From DATKYK01 sp034430255 (GTDB taxonomy: Bacteria > Chloroflexota > Dehalococcoidia > E44-bin15), in the NCBI GenBank assembly GCA_034430255.1, contig DAOUEU010000035.1:1-37928 (forward strand): a DNA stretch of 37,928 nt, given 5' to 3'. Below are positions 7,487-16,866 of this stretch, one piece after another. A model generated the notes under the pieces. It was not told the DNA's origin. It ran no database searches and saw only the letters and a list, made by a program, of their open reading frames with translations. The stretch's first letter is position 1; every line of letters begins with the position of its first letter. The position numbers and the translations under genes were made by a program.

Positions 7487-8428
7487 TTAGGAGCGTATTG
7501 CCTGGATAGATTCAAGGTCGCTCATATTGAGGACCTGCGCTTTCTTGGCGATCCTTCTAATCAGCTTGGTGAGGACTATCCCAGGGCCAACCTCTATAAA
7601 AGTGGAGACACCTACCCCTTCCATGTATTCCACTGAGGCCTGCCACTTAACACTCAGGCATAGCTGCTGAAGTAGCTCCTCTTTAACTTCGTCGATGGTG
7701 GTTATCGGCTTAGCCGTGCTGTTAGCCACGATGGGGACCTGGGGTGGGGAAAAGTTAATTCGTGAGATAGCCTGCGCCATACCTTCAACGGCAGGCTGCA
7801 TAAAGGGGGTGTGAAAAGCGCCGCTCACTTCAAGAGGCACCACACCGATGGCCCCTCTCGATTGGGCCAGGTCCATAGAGCGTACTATTGCCTCGCTACT
7901 ACCGCTGACCACGATCTGCCCGGGGCAGTTGATATTAGCAATCCGGGCACCGCTCTCCAGGCATATCTCCTCCATCGATACCTCATCCATACCGATAATA
8001 GCCGCCATGCCTCCTGGTTTGCTCTTGCCTGCTTCATGCATCAGGCGACCCCGTTCCCTGACCAGGCAAACGGCATCGGAAAATGAAAGGACGTTTGCTG
8101 CTACCAGTGCGGTGTACTCACCGATGCTGTGTCCGGCGACAAAGTCAGGCTTTAGACTACCGTTGAGCTCCAGTGTGGCTTTTAAGTAGGCGACGCTGAC
8201 TGTCAGCATTGCTGGCTGGGTATGGATGGTTTCACGCAGTTCCTGCTCGGGACCCTCAAAACAAAGCCGGGACAGGGGAAACTGGAGCGCTTGGTCCGCT
8301 TCCTCGAAGACCTGCCTCGCCTCTTGTGAACTCTGTAAAAGTTCGTAGCCCATACCGACTGCCTGTGAGCCCTGTCCGGGAAAGACATAGGCAATCTTGG
8401 GTATCGGTTTCGTCTCCAGTTCAGCCAT
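7487..8428 (-). CDS. fabD: Malonyl-CoA:ACP transacylase
   Basis: A 313-aa protein, normal for the family. It transfers malonyl from CoA to the acyl carrier protein. FPGQGSQ lies at residues 16-22, the nucleophile motif GHSIGEY at 99-105 puts the Ser at 101, Arg in RERGRLM lies at about 124-128, and GAFHTPFM supplies the catalytic His206. It is the last gene of the minus-strand locus, 17 nt after the PPTase gene. No strong ribosome-binding site precedes the ATG, so translation may depend on coupling. Its place beside a PPTase, an ACP and two KS genes suggests a loader dedicated to this pathway. A shared housekeeping role cannot be excluded without the rest of the genome. Confidence 0.93.
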   Translation of the reverse strand: MAELETKPIPKIAYVFPGQGSQAVGMGYELLQSSQEARQVFEEADQALQFPLSRLCFEGPEQELRETIHTQPAMLTVSVAYLKATLELNGSLKPDFVAGHSIGEYTALVAANVLSFSDAVCLVRERGRLMHEAGKSKPGGMAAIIGMDEVSMEEICLESGARIANINCPGQIVVSGSSEAIVRSMDLAQSRGAIGVVPLEVSGAFHTPFMQPAVEGMAQAISRINFSPPQVPIVANSTAKPITTIDEVKEELLQQLCLSVKWQASVEYMEGVGVSTFIEVGPGIVLTKLIRRIAKKAQVLNMSDLESIQAIRS

Positions 8429-8445
8429 GAGCTCAACGCCATTAT

Positions 8446-9039
8446 TCAGCAGTAACTGATATCCCCCTCAATTATCCACTCAATTTCGCTGTTGTCTTTG
8501 AGGACGGAAACAATATGGTTCTTATGATACAGTTGCTCGACTCGATACAAGTGCTCTCCATAGTCCAATACAACGTGATTCTCATCTGGAACCGAAACCA
8601 CCCGACAGGCCTTTAGCCCACCGATACCGATTCCGATGGCCTTTAAGGTCGCCTCTTTCGCAGTCCAGTAGCGAAAGAAAATATACCAGGACTCCTCTTT
8701 GCCCAGGTCCCATTCTTGGTCGCTCGCGACCAGGCTGAATATTGACTCTTGCCGAGGTTTTATTTCCTCTATATCGATCCCGACCATTTCTTTACTTATA
8801 ACCGCTGCCACGTACTTCGGTTTATGGGCGAGCGACCAGTAATTGCCATCAAAAGGGCATGGAACGTCATTTTCGTCTTTACGTAACTCTCCAAGCGTAA
8901 CCCCGCTCTTTTCTGCGCTCAGCCTTAATGCCTCCCTGGAAAGCCTGCTTAGCCTGGATATCCTTTCTCTTCCTGAGAGCGTATGTTCGGCTTCGGCAAC
9001 CTGCAAGATTACCGGAAATAAAGTCATCGGTCTGCTCAA
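8446..9039 (-). CDS. Sfp-type 4'-phosphopantetheinyl transferase
   Basis: A 197-aa protein predicted to attach phosphopantetheine to the Ser of the locus ACP. The family motifs are complete: WSLAHKP (His72), [11 protein letters not shown] (Asp89, Glu91) and [19 protein letters not shown] (Trp125, Lys128, Glu129, Lys133). The length is close to the short AcpS/HetI-like members rather than full Sfp (about 225 aa). The reading frame starts with TTG at 9039, which overlaps the enoyl reductase stop by 4 nt, a coupled arrangement; an ATG four codons later is the alternative. A private PPTase within the cluster is typical of specialised acyl or polyketide pathways. Confidence 0.93.
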   Translation of the reverse strand: MSRPMTLFPVILQVAEAEHTLSGRERISRLSRLSREALRLSAEKSGVTLGELRKDENDVPCPFDGNYWSLAHKPKYVAAVISKEMVGIDIEEIKPRQESIFSLVASDQEWDLGKEESWYIFFRYWTAKEATLKAIGIGIGGLKACRVVSVPDENHVVLDYGEHLYRVEQLYHKNHIVSVLKDNSEIEWIIEGDISYC

Positions 9040-9851
9040 TCCCTAATCGCCTTATCAATAAGACCTTTGTCGAAGTAGTTGGTCGACATTCCACAGTCCA
9101 CGATTATGCTCTGGGCATTTATGCCGCTTGATCGATTGCTCAGTAGGAATGCCACCGCATTGGCAACTTCTTTGGTCTCGATAGCTTTCTTGCGTAGACT
9201 CAATTGTTCGGCGTAAAGGTAATAATCCAGGTACCCTGGTATTCCTGCGGATGCAGAGGTTTTCAACAAGCCGGCCTTAACTGAGTTGAACCTGACTTGG
9301 GAAAACGAGCTGAAGGATTTGGCCAGAAAGCACAAGGTAGAGTCCAGGGCAGCCTTTACAGGCGCCATCCAGCCGTAGGGTTCGGCGGCTATTGTTGTGG
9401 CTGAGATCGACATGGTGACTACGGATGCCTTTTCATCTAGTAGGTCTTTAAATGCGTTTACAATACTGATTAATGAAAAACAGGATATGTCGAAAGATTG
9501 CAGGAAGTCTTTCTTCCTTGTTTGGTGAAATGGCTTGAGTCCCTCTTCGTAGTTGGCAAAAGCAATTGAATGAACGATGCCGTGAATCTTAGGATACTTC
9601 TTGGAGACCTCTTCAGCTAGTTTCGTGATCTCGTCTTCCCGCTCGACATCACATATGTAAACGTCCGCACCGGGGAAAAGCTTGGAAACGCTTTCTTTGT
9701 GCGCCGCAGACTGAACTGAATGTATGACCTTCGCCCCTGCCTCAGAAAGAACCTGGGTGATGAAAAAGGCAACGCTCTTCTTATTAGCTACGCCGAAGAC
9801 AAGGAAGGTTTTACCTGCGACGTCTAGGAAGTCCATATGCCTCGCTTTCAC
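9036..9851 (-). CDS. FabI-like enoyl-ACP reductase (divergent)
   Basis: A 271-aa short-chain dehydrogenase of the FabI group. The cofactor motif is [11 protein letters not shown] (about residues 19-29), and VHSIAFAN at about 93-100 matches the family's conserved HSIAFA. The active-site motif Y159-x6-K166 ([11 protein letters not shown]) is intact. By my alignment the second conserved tyrosine of FabI (Tyr146 in E. coli) is replaced by Ile149, so it may reduce an unusual enoyl substrate or act as another SDR. The likely reaction is NAD(P)H reduction of a trans-2-enoyl-ACP. An ATG at residue 6 (MDFLDVAGK) is an alternative start and fits family N-termini better. It is tightly spaced (8 nt) after fabZ. 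Confidence 0.85.
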   Translation of the reverse strand: MKARHMDFLDVAGKTFLVFGVANKKSVAFFITQVLSEAGAKVIHSVQSAAHKESVSKLFPGADVYICDVEREDEITKLAEEVSKKYPKIHGIVHSIAFANYEEGLKPFHQTRKKDFLQSFDISCFSLISIVNAFKDLLDEKASVVTMSISATTIAAEPYGWMAPVKAALDSTLCFLAKSFSSFSQVRFNSVKAGLLKTSASAGIPGYLDYYLYAEQLSLRKKAIETKEVANAVAFLLSNRSSGINAQSIIVDCGMSTNYFDKGLIDKAIRD

Positions 9852-9859
9852 TTCCGACT

Positions 9860-10285
9860 TTAAATTTCAGACTTCACCACGCTGACGGCAAACTCCACAG
9901 TTACGGCCGTCTTCCCGGCAACTGATGCACTGCCTTTCATGAAGGAGGCGTTGCTCACCGTCTCCACTACCTCCGCTTGCAGCTCCAGCAGATCGCCCGG
10001 CCTGACGATGTTCTTGAATCGTGCGTTGCTGATACGGGTCAGCACGGGGGTGCCGCCGCCGATACCGCCTAGGATGTTTGATAGTAGAATCCCCGCGGCT
10101 TGGAAGATGGATTCGCAGATGAGCACCCCGGGCATGATCGGGTTACCAGGGAAGTGCCCCTGGAAAAACCACTCATCCGATCTCATTTCCCTGGTCGCCT
10201 TGATCTTGTTCTCCGTCAACTCTACGACCTTGTCGACGAATAAAAACGGTGGACGATGAGGTATCGCATTTAAAACATCTTCCAT
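9860..10285 (-). CDS. fabZ: 3-hydroxyacyl-ACP dehydratase, FabZ type
   Basis: A 141-aa hot-dog-fold protein. [13 protein letters not shown] lies at residues 8-20, and [18 protein letters not shown] carries the catalytic His44 and Glu58. It dehydrates 3-hydroxyacyl-ACP to the trans-2-enoyl form. Its ribosome-binding site AGGAGG lies inside the last codons of fabG, whose stop is 1 nt away, so the two are translationally coupled. There is a single copy here, so one dehydratase would serve both KS units. Length and motifs are ordinary; specificity for a polyene cannot be judged from these residues. Confidence 0.95.
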   Translation of the reverse strand: MEDVLNAIPHRPPFLFVDKVVELTENKIKATREMRSDEWFFQGHFPGNPIMPGVLICESIFQAAGILLSNILGGIGGGTPVLTRISNARFKNIVRPGDLLELQAEVVETVSNASFMKGSASVAGKTAVTVEFAVSVVKSEI

Positions 10286-10286
10286 T

Positions 10287-11021
10287 TTACAAACCTCCTG
10301 TTACCTCTAGTACAGAACCGTTGACGTAAGACGCTTCCTTAGATGCCAGGAAAAGAACACAGGCAGCGACCTCCTCGGTCTTTCCGAATCTCTTTAAAGG
10401 CACCTGGGCTGTATAAGAATTGCGTAATTCATCAGGAAGGTCTTGAATTAACTCGGTTGCGATAAATCCCGGAGAGACGCAATTGACTGTAATGCCCCTG
10501 CGGGCGACCTCCTTCGACAGTGATTTGGTCAGCGCAACCAGGCCTGCCTTTGAGGCGGCATAGTTTGCCTGACCTTCAAATCCATATTTACCGGACGGTG
10601 AGGTTATACTGATAATCCGTCCATATCGTTTGCGCATTAGGCTCATCACCGCAAACTTACACATGTAAAAGATTCCGCTGAGATTGACATTCAGCACATC
10701 ATGCCACTCCGATTCCTTCATCATGGCCAGTACAGCATCTTTCCGAATACCTGCATTATTTACAAGTATCTCGAAGCCTTCATATTTTTTATCCACGTAT
10801 TCAAAAAACTTTTCAACTTCTTCATATTTAGACACGTCAATTATTTGGACATCAATATTCTCAGCGAACTCCTTGTTGTCTTGCTTGAACTGTTCCGTAA
10901 CATCTTCGTTTGAGGCAATGATAACCCGGGCACCAGCCCTCAGGAAACTCTCGACAATGCTTTTACCTATTCCCCTTGTTCCTCCGGTTACAATAGCGGT
11001 CTGTCCCTTGAAATCGTACAT
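10287..11021 (-). CDS. fabG: 3-oxoacyl-ACP reductase, FabG type
   Basis: A 244-aa short-chain dehydrogenase. The NADPH-binding motif is TGGTRGIGKSI at about residues 12-22, followed by NNAGI (88-92) and the catalytic set Asn112, Ser141, Tyr154 and Lys158 (NYAASKAG). The C-terminal VNGSVLEVTGGL is typical of FabG. It reduces 3-oxoacyl-ACP after each condensation. It is 23 nt downstream of the second CrtI-like gene and directly followed by fabZ, giving the order reductase, dehydratase, enoyl reductase, PPTase and malonyl transferase along the transcript. Confidence 0.93.
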   Translation of the reverse strand: MYDFKGQTAIVTGGTRGIGKSIVESFLRAGARVIIASNEDVTEQFKQDNKEFAENIDVQIIDVSKYEEVEKFFEYVDKKYEGFEILVNNAGIRKDAVLAMMKESEWHDVLNVNLSGIFYMCKFAVMSLMRKRYGRIISITSPSGKYGFEGQANYAASKAGLVALTKSLSKEVARRGITVNCVSPGFIATELIQDLPDELRNSYTAQVPLKRFGKTEEVAACVLFLASKEASYVNGSVLEVTGGL

Positions 11022-11044
11022 CTTTCACCTCCAGCGCAATTAAA

Positions 11045-12451
11045 TCAGGACATTAGATATTTGTCAACATCGTTTGAGGTAATCACGCCATAGTTAGCCG
11101 CACCCAACCAGCCTGACATAATGATACCCACTGACCCGGTATGGAAGAGTCCAGGTATCTCCTCGTGAAGCCCCATGCTGACCCTCAGGCCCTCGAATTT
11201 GGTGCCGAAAGAGGCACCACATTCATGAAGGGTATACCGCTGAAATGTTTTTGGGGTGGCAGCTTCCACGTGGTCGATTTTTCCCCGCGCTCCGGGGATA
11301 TATTTCTCCAGAGTATCGAGCGTCGATTCGATTAATTCCTGTTTGGAGGTATGATATTCTTCCTCAGAAAGGCTGGCCCAGTCTTCGTAGTTTGCATTGG
11401 TAGAAGAGACAATAGAGTACATGTCTGAGCCAGGGCGAGTTTCCGGGTAGTATATGGAGAAGGTACGGCTGGTGGCATCCCTGCTGCAAAGCATGGTGGA
11501 ATCGAATTTCTCCGCTACCGAAGTAAAAAGCAAATCCCCTATATAGTCGATAGCTTCATCCTTTTTGATACCCATGTAGACCTGGCAACTGCTATTATTC
11601 AGGCGTACCTTTCTTGCTTCCTCAATGAAGCTTTCTGAAAAGTGCTCGTCACCCACGTATTTATGAATGGTTGATTTAAGATTGCCGTTGGAGATAGCAG
11701 CCTTACACTTGATCATCTTACCATTGACGATTACTCCTGCCACTCTCTGATCTTCGATGACAATTTTTTCCACCAGGGCCCTTGTCCGAATATCGACCCC
11801 ATTTTTTGTAAGCTCATCCTTCATTTTGCCGATAAATTTATCGGTTCCCCCTCTAACGGTATAAACGCCTTTACTCATAAAATTTGAAAACACGATTCCA
11901 TAGCTTATCGCCGGGTCATCCAGGGTTGATCCGTTTGCATAGGTGATCGGTTCCATTAACATTCGGACAACGTCGTCGTGGCCAGGGAAGAACTTCTCAA
12001 AAAGCTCTCTGGTTGTCATCGTTTGGTCGTCATAGAAGTTCATATCCCTGGCTGTATTGAAGAAGCCTTCAACGTTCTCTTGGGGTATTTTGAATCGCTC
12101 CAGCAGGATGCGGGTGAAATCCTCCCTGTCGAAGGTTGTTGTGAAGGAGAACTGGGGGTTGTCAAACCTGATTCCCTTTAGTTGAACGATCATGTCAGCG
12201 ATTTCAGGGGTCCAGTATTTACGACAGGTCTTAATCATGCCGACCGGAAATCCGTGCAGGGAGATATCGAAGATGTGCCCACCCTTCCTCTTGAACCAGG
12301 TAGCCAGTCCACCGAGCTGATGGTGCTGCTCCAGAAGTAGAACTGAATGGCCGTTTTTGGCCAGCATGTTTGCACTGGTCAGCCCGGCCAGACCGCTGCC
12401 AATGACGATGGCATCATATTCCGGCTTGGTATCCCTCAGACGATCGCTCAT
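11045..12451 (-). CDS. CrtI-like FAD oxidoreductase B (phytoene desaturase/carotenoid isomerase family)
   Basis: A 468-aa protein. The N-terminal FAD-binding motif is [29 protein letters not shown], so residues about 14-42, followed by QLGGLATWF. The C-terminal segment [22 protein letters not shown] is the family's second flavin-contact region. Members desaturate or isomerise polyene chains in carotenoid, retinol or related pathways. No phytoene synthase or other carotenoid gene is in the window, so a fatty-acyl or polyene substrate made by the neighbouring KS enzymes is the better guess. It is 18 nt downstream of paralogue A in the same operon. Having two such genes in a FAS-like locus recalls ladderane candidate clusters. 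Confidence 0.85.
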   Translation of the reverse strand: MSDRLRDTKPEYDAIVIGSGLAGLTSANMLAKNGHSVLLLEQHHQLGGLATWFKRKGGHIFDISLHGFPVGMIKTCRKYWTPEIADMIVQLKGIRFDNPQFSFTTTFDREDFTRILLERFKIPQENVEGFFNTARDMNFYDDQTMTTRELFEKFFPGHDDVVRMLMEPITYANGSTLDDPAISYGIVFSNFMSKGVYTVRGGTDKFIGKMKDELTKNGVDIRTRALVEKIVIEDQRVAGVIVNGKMIKCKAAISNGNLKSTIHKYVGDEHFSESFIEEARKVRLNNSSCQVYMGIKKDEAIDYIGDLLFTSVAEKFDSTMLCSRDATSRTFSIYYPETRPGSDMYSIVSSTNANYEDWASLSEEEYHTSKQELIESTLDTLEKYIPGARGKIDHVEAATPKTFQRYTLHECGASFGTKFEGLRVSMGLHEEIPGLFHTGSVGIIMSGWLGAANYGVITSNDVDKYLMS

Positions 12452-12469
12452 CGGTAAACTTCCCTCATA

Positions 12470-13855
12470 TTATCCCTTCTGTAGTATATGGAGATTTGCC
12501 ATGGAAATGCCGCTGAGCATTGCTCCAACGATCCCTAGAAACCCCTGGTCGGTGCCACAAATGAAAAGGTTCTCTAAATGGGTTCTACCGGTTTTTATTT
12601 TATTTGGGGTTCCATATACTGCGCCGTTTAGGTGGCCGGTAAATCGGTATATCGTCTTGGGGGTGAACATATCTGTGTAAACGATTGAGTCACGGAAATC
12701 TGGTACGAATTTTACCACCTCTTTAAGAGAGATTTCAAGCCAGGCAGCTTTCTGGGCTTTATATTCTTCCTGCTCTAACTTGTTCCAGAGATCGAAGTTG
12801 GCCATGTTGGTTACCCTGATCATGGCTTCAGGCAGTGGGCTTTCGAAGTAAAAATTGTTAGGGCAGCAAATAACACCGCTTGAAACATCGACCAAATCGT
12901 CCGGTTTCCTGTAACTGAATCTATCCGAGTTATTGAAAAAGATGATAGTTGTGTCATAGCCCACTTCCGCAAGTTCTCTATCAAGGACCATGATGAACTC
13001 TACGAATGAAAGTCGCCCCACATCATACTTGACTCTCGCAGGATCGTAGTCGGATAGAAGCCTCATGGTTTCAACGTAACCGGCCGATGATATTATATTA
13101 TCTGCCGTCAGCACTTCAGCGTTATCGAGCATTACCGATTCAACCCTGCCGTTAGCAACCTGAATACTTTTTACACCGCACTTTAGCCTTAATTCACCAC
13201 CGTGCCCCTTATACTTCTTGACCAGTACATCGAGGATCTGCCGGACACCGGCCTGGGGCCGGGCAAAACCTTCACAGAAGATACTACTAAACATAATAAC
13301 GAACTGCCCCAATTCCATGTCATTTTCCTGGGCATTGCCGTAGAACATGAGCGGGCAAAAGATCATGTCAACGAGGAGCGGGTCGGAGATTATCGAGCTC
13401 ACCAGTTGGCGAGCCGGGATCGGTTTCAGATCCAGAGCCAGTGCGTCATATTCAGAAATGGTTTTAAGCAGCTTGTGGAAATTGTCGGCTTGCGCTGGGA
13501 AATTCTCCACCACCTCTTGGATAAAAAATTCCAGGTTGTTATTGAATCTGAGGGTTTTCTCTGGGAACCTGACTGCTGACGTCCGTTGCTGGCAGAGGGC
13601 AAAATCTTCAGCTTTTAGCTTGAGCTGCCGCAGCAGCTTTGGCAGTGGAGTTGATTTGGTACCACGGGGGACATAATTGGTCATTGCATGAAGGCCAACA
13701 TCAAATCGATGCCCGTCCCGGCTATAGAATGAGTTTAGACCTCCGACGCGATGGTGTTTTTCTAGGATACAGACCTTTTTGTCGTAGTAGGCCAACCTGA
13801 TGCCGGCGGCGAGCCCGGACATCCCTGCCCCTATAATAATAACGTCGTAACTCAT
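12470..13855 (-). CDS. CrtI-like FAD oxidoreductase A (phytoene desaturase/carotenoid isomerase family)
   Basis: A 461-aa paralogue of the next gene. SYDVIIIGAGMSGLAAGIRL begins at residue 2, CILEKHHRVGGLNSF holds the second FAD motif, and LFICGTDQGFLGIVGAMLSG is the C-terminal flavin-contact region. There is no signal peptide; attachment to the membrane surface is common in this family. The start is ATG at 13855. A decayed copy of this gene's first 17 codons, with its leader, remains at 16752-16866 behind the other KS unit, which shows that the gene was once duplicated. A 159-nt untranslated gap with a CCCC/GGGG hairpin separates it from the KS II gene upstream. Confidence 0.85.
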   Translation of the reverse strand: MSYDVIIIGAGMSGLAAGIRLAYYDKKVCILEKHHRVGGLNSFYSRDGHRFDVGLHAMTNYVPRGTKSTPLPKLLRQLKLKAEDFALCQQRTSAVRFPEKTLRFNNNLEFFIQEVVENFPAQADNFHKLLKTISEYDALALDLKPIPARQLVSSIISDPLLVDMIFCPLMFYGNAQENDMELGQFVIMFSSIFCEGFARPQAGVRQILDVLVKKYKGHGGELRLKCGVKSIQVANGRVESVMLDNAEVLTADNIISSAGYVETMRLLSDYDPARVKYDVGRLSFVEFIMVLDRELAEVGYDTTIIFFNNSDRFSYRKPDDLVDVSSGVICCPNNFYFESPLPEAMIRVTNMANFDLWNKLEQEEYKAQKAAWLEISLKEVVKFVPDFRDSIVYTDMFTPKTIYRFTGHLNGAVYGTPNKIKTGRTHLENLFICGTDQGFLGIVGAMLSGISMANLHILQKG

Positions 13856-13860
13856 ATCCA

Positions 13861-13919
13861 GGCTCTATTGAGAGATTTCTCCCCTGTTTGGCAAGGGGTT
13901 AAGTTCATGTGAACCTTCG
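13861..13919. repeat. Leader segment duplicated at 16808-16866
   Basis: This 59-nt stretch just upstream of CrtI-like A matches 16808-16866 over its whole length with scattered substitutions and small indels. Both copies keep a CCCC, 10-nt loop, GGGG hairpin (13881-13898 and 16828-16845). It is direct evidence of tandem duplication of the locus. Confidence 0.75.
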
Positions 13920-14019
13920 GCTTTCTGGTGAGGTGAAATGAAATGATGTACTCTGTTTCGCTGGTACATATTTGCTAAATACATTCCCTTGCGGTTCCGG
14001 CTGAGTGCTTACCTTAATA

Positions 14020-15267
14020 CTATTGCGCAAATCTTTTAACGATAAGGACGGAATTGATGCCCAGCATTCCGAAGGAGTTGTTCAGTACATAGTCGACCTT
14101 ATCTACCTTTTTGGGTTCGTTGATTACCAGGTTCTTAAGGGCGCACTCAGGGTCTAGGTTGTCCACATTGATCGTCTGGTGAACGACGTGGTCTTCAAAT
14201 GAGGGTAAATTACCCACCAGTTCCAAAGCGCCCCCAGCACCCATGCTATGGCCAATGTAACTCTTGGTGTTGTTTATGTAGGTATTTGAATTATCCCCGA
14301 AGACTTGTCTGATTGACTGGCATTCTGCCTTGTCTCCTTGAGGGGTTCCTGTGGCGTGGGTATTTATGATATCGATGTCGCTGGCTGATATGCCGGCTTT
14401 CTTGAGAGCAAGGTTCATGCACTCAGCTTGTCTCTTTGGGTTGGGAAGAACGTAATCGGATGCATCCGAGTTGATGGCGTAACCGACGATCTCGCCGTAA
14501 ATCCTTGCGCCTCTTTTGAGTGCGTCACTCAATTTCTCCAGAACGCACATACAGCCGCCTTCGGAAACGACAACACCGTTTCGGTCCCTGTCGAAGGGAC
14601 GGGATGCCTTCGTGGGGTCCGGGTGGCTCGCTAACGCACCTTCATTTTTAAAGCTGAGATAAATACCAAAACCGTGGATGACCTCTGAGACCCCACCAGC
14701 CAGGGCCAAGTCTACTTCACCCAGCAGCAGCATCTGCATGCCCTGTATAAGTCCGAGGCAGCCGGCGGCGCAAGCACCTCCCAGTGTGTAGTGTGGGCCG
14801 GTAATCCCCATGTTCAGGGTGATTTCACCCGCTGGCGCACTGGCCACAGTTTTTGGGTTCTGGTGGTGGGACCAGAGGTCTAGATTGTAGCTGGACTGCT
14901 TGAGGTTATAGATTTCATTCTCGGTTTGCACGTTACCGTGCTCGGTAATCCCGACATAGACACCAATTCTCGATTTATCAACGGAGTTAAGATCCAATTT
15001 CGCGCCAGCGACTGCTTCGTGAGAGCAGTAAACCGCAAAAGACCCTGCTCGCGTTCCACGGCGTAGCTCCTTTTTTCCTTGATACTTCAGTGGATCAAAA
15101 TCGCACACGCCAGCTATGACCTCGCCCATGTAGTGGGTCTCGATTTTCCCAATTCCGGATTTGCCAGCGAGCAAGTTCTGACGAAATTCTGAAAGATTGT
15201 TACCGTTTGGTGCCGATAGACCAATCCCGGTGATTACGATCCGTGTTTCATTATTCATCTTGACCAC
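14020..15267 (-). CDS. Beta-ketoacyl-ACP synthase, FabF type (KS II copy A)
   Basis: A 415-aa condensing enzyme. The catalytic set is complete: Cys166 (GGACAAGC), His304 (NTHATGTP), Lys335 and His340 (KSYIGHSMG), so this is a working KS and not a chain-length factor. The C-terminal gating loop normally read as SFGFGGTN is SFGMLGIN, an unusual change shared with copy B. It should elongate an acyl-ACP with malonyl-ACP. It lies 24 nt after KAS III copy A and is followed by the CrtI-like pair. Copy B at 17326-18585 is very similar throughout, for instance the LSEFRQNLLAGKSG and KIETHYMGEV stretches. An ATG at codon 4 is an alternative start. Confidence 0.95.
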   Translation of the reverse strand: MVKMNNETRIVITGIGLSAPNGNNLSEFRQNLLAGKSGIGKIETHYMGEVIAGVCDFDPLKYQGKKELRRGTRAGSFAVYCSHEAVAGAKLDLNSVDKSRIGVYVGITEHGNVQTENEIYNLKQSSYNLDLWSHHQNPKTVASAPAGEITLNMGITGPHYTLGGACAAGCLGLIQGMQMLLLGEVDLALAGGVSEVIHGFGIYLSFKNEGALASHPDPTKASRPFDRDRNGVVVSEGGCMCVLEKLSDALKRGARIYGEIVGYAINSDASDYVLPNPKRQAECMNLALKKAGISASDIDIINTHATGTPQGDKAECQSIRQVFGDNSNTYINNTKSYIGHSMGAGGALELVGNLPSFEDHVVHQTINVDNLDPECALKNLVINEPKKVDKVDYVLNNSFGMLGINSVLIVKRFAQ

Positions 15268-15291
15268 TAGTTAAATTATAGGATTCTCATG

Positions 15292-16341
15292 CTACCATAG
15301 CACACCGAGCATAATACCAGCTATGCCACTACCGCCTGCCATTAGCAGGACACTATCACCTGTATTAAGACGACCCTCCTCAATTGCTACAGCTAGCGAA
15401 ATAGGAAGTGAACAAGAAGCGATGTTTCCCAGGTACTCTACAGTGGAAAAGCCCTTGGATTCATCCAGCCCTATGGTGCGAAACAGCAGCTGTTGATGGA
15501 CAGTGCTAACTTGGTGGCAGAAAACCTTGTCTATATCCAGCTCTCTCCACCCCAACTCTCGTTGGAAGGCCTGCCATGTTTCGCGCGCTAATATTTGGCC
15601 GTTTTCCAGAATTCCTGCATAGTCCGTACTCATATAGGGGTGGCTATGCGGGTCGTAGAAATAAGTATCAGGTTCTACGCGGCAGAGGTCGTTGTGTTCT
15701 GAAGCAGTACGAATCACTCCCCCCAAGAGTTTGTGGTCGGATTTCGACGGGGAAGAACTCGTTAGCACCACTGCCACCGCTCCAGATCCCAGGGTTAGAG
15801 AGGCAAACGAGACCTTGAGCTTATCCCTGGTGATGTCCGGGTCATTTAGGACTTCGTCGATCGTTCTTTCAATACATCGCTTACCGCCCTCCGCGCCAAC
15901 CACAACTCCTGCTTTTACCTGGCCCAGTTCGATCATATTTGCCAGAGTTACCATGCCGTTGGTGAAACCCAGGCAGGCATTTGAGATGTCGAAGATAAGA
16001 GCTGTGGCAGGGAGGCCCAAAGAATTATGGACTATCAAAGCTGTCGCCGGCTCGAGAAAATCACGACATACGGAAGTATGAAGTAGACATTCGATGTCCC
16101 CTTTATCGATTCCCGACTTGGCTATAGCCTTTTCTGCTACTCTTGCACTGGCCTGGCTTGGCGTCGTCTCATCGTCCCAGAATCGCCGCTCACGAATTCC
16201 GGTCATCATTTCGAAGCGTCCGTAAGAGAGATTCAGTTTCTCGTATATGGGGGCTACTCTTTCTTCCAAGCTCAGTGATGTGACGATTGTCTCCGGGATC
16301 TCGTAAGCCAAAGCCGCAATGCGGACGTTCTTGTACAGCAT
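15292..16341 (-). CDS. OleA-like KAS III (thiolase-fold condensing enzyme) copy A
   Basis: A 349-aa protein. The triad is Cys123 (FDISNACLGF), His276 (FCHQVS) and Asn306 (YLGNIA). It resembles OleA, the enzyme that joins two fatty acyl chains head-to-head, more than FabH: TGIRERRFWDDETTPSQAS, SRDFLEPAT-type and LTLGSGAVAV segments all have OleA counterparts. Glu97 lies exactly 26 residues before the Cys, as does the catalytic-base Glu117 before Cys143 in Xanthomonas OleA (from memory). No OleB, OleC or OleD gene is nearby, so the fate of a condensation product is unclear. It could alternatively start, release or transfer chains. It is 12 nt after a short reading frame. Confidence 0.88.
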   Translation of the reverse strand: MLYKNVRIAALAYEIPETIVTSLSLEERVAPIYEKLNLSYGRFEMMTGIRERRFWDDETTPSQASARVAEKAIAKSGIDKGDIECLLHTSVCRDFLEPATALIVHNSLGLPATALIFDISNACLGFTNGMVTLANMIELGQVKAGVVVGAEGGKRCIERTIDEVLNDPDITRDKLKVSFASLTLGSGAVAVVLTSSSPSKSDHKLLGGVIRTASEHNDLCRVEPDTYFYDPHSHPYMSTDYAGILENGQILARETWQAFQRELGWRELDIDKVFCHQVSTVHQQLLFRTIGLDESKGFSTVEYLGNIASCSLPISLAVAIEEGRLNTGDSVLLMAGGSGIAGIMLGVLW

Positions 16342-16353
16342 TGAGCAACTCCT

Positions 16354-16548
16354 CTACATACTCGCTACCGTGTCTGGAGCATTTCCCGGGTCAAATGCTG
16401 TAGCATTCACCTTTGCCTTATCTCGATAGCAACGTTGGAGCCTATCCGGTACAAATTCGTCGACTGACTTTCCCTCAAGCGAGATTAGCTTGTCTGAGGC
16501 AAACCCAGCTAATAGATAAAAGATAGACCTTGTCCTCTTTAATAGCAT
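16354..16548 (-). CDS. Short protein, probable shortened paralogue of the 157-aa repeat protein
   Basis: 64 aa from the ATG at 16548. The frame is open further, to a TTG at 16578, but that has no ribosome-binding site and aligns with the untranslated leader of the paralogue. The start MLLKRTRSIFYLL aligns with the start of the 157-aa protein at 20282 (LLTGRISTYLPP), and SVDEFVPDRL carries that protein's (Y/F)-(V/I)-P-D motif once instead of several times. The upstream DNA is also similar. I read it as a copy with an internal deletion, translated ahead of KAS III copy A, or a decaying frame that keeps the operon coupled. Function is unknown. Confidence 0.5.
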   Translation of the reverse strand: MLLKRTRSIFYLLAGFASDKLISLEGKSVDEFVPDRLQRCYRDKAKVNATAFDPGNAPDTVASM

Positions 16549-16619
16549 CTCCACCGCTCTCGTACGAGCATACTGCAATTAGTCGTAATTATAATAATGC
16601 GTGCAATATCATGCTAGTG

Positions 16620-16648
16620 ACTATCGCACTTTTCGTCGAATTTGTCAA
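16620..16648 (-). promoter_or_regulatory. Promoter of the copy-A unit
   Basis: On the minus strand TTGACA (16643-16648), a 17-bp spacer and GATAGT (16620-16625). It has the same layout as the copy-B promoter at 20349-20377. It would drive the long transcript from the short protein through fabD. Confidence 0.65.
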
Positions 16649-16751
16649 CGACGTTTAAATTAACTAATTTCTAATTTTCTTACAGTTATTTTTCCAAACA
16701 CTTACTTTAGGAGTATGCTACTAGGAAGTGGGTTGACCGCTTGCCCCCCTT

Positions 16752-16802
16752 CCGCGGGAGCCTAGATATTCCAGTGCCTGCGATGAGAACATCGTAACTT
16801 GT
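16752..16802 (-). pseudogene. Decayed 5' end of a third CrtI-like gene
   Basis: On the minus strand, codons from 16802 down read T-SYDVLIAGTGISRLPR, aligned with M-SYDVIIIGAGMSGLAA of the intact gene at 13855. The start ATG has become ACA, glycines of the FAD motif are lost, and similarity ends after about 17 codons. The leader upstream (16808-16866) also matches the leader of the intact gene. This shows that the duplicated unit originally extended into a CrtI-like gene that was then deleted. Confidence 0.8.
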
Positions 16803-16807
16803 AGCAG

Positions 16808-16866
16808 GGCTCTATAGAGAGGTTTCTCCCCAGTATGGCAAGGGGAGAAAATTGGTTGAACCTTCG
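16808..16866. repeat. Duplicated leader of the CrtI-like gene
   Basis: The counterpart of 13861-13919. The hairpin CTCCCC (16826-16831), 10-nt loop and GGGGAG (16842-16847) is longer here than in the other copy. Confidence 0.75.

Noticed and set aside
7811..8189. Plus-strand frames inside fabD
   Set aside because: Antisense shadows of a well-conserved gene with complete motifs.
11045..13855. Calling the two CrtI-like genes carotenoid synthesis genes
   Set aside because: There is no phytoene synthase, lycopene cyclase or prenyl transferase in the window, and both genes sit in a fatty-acid-type operon.
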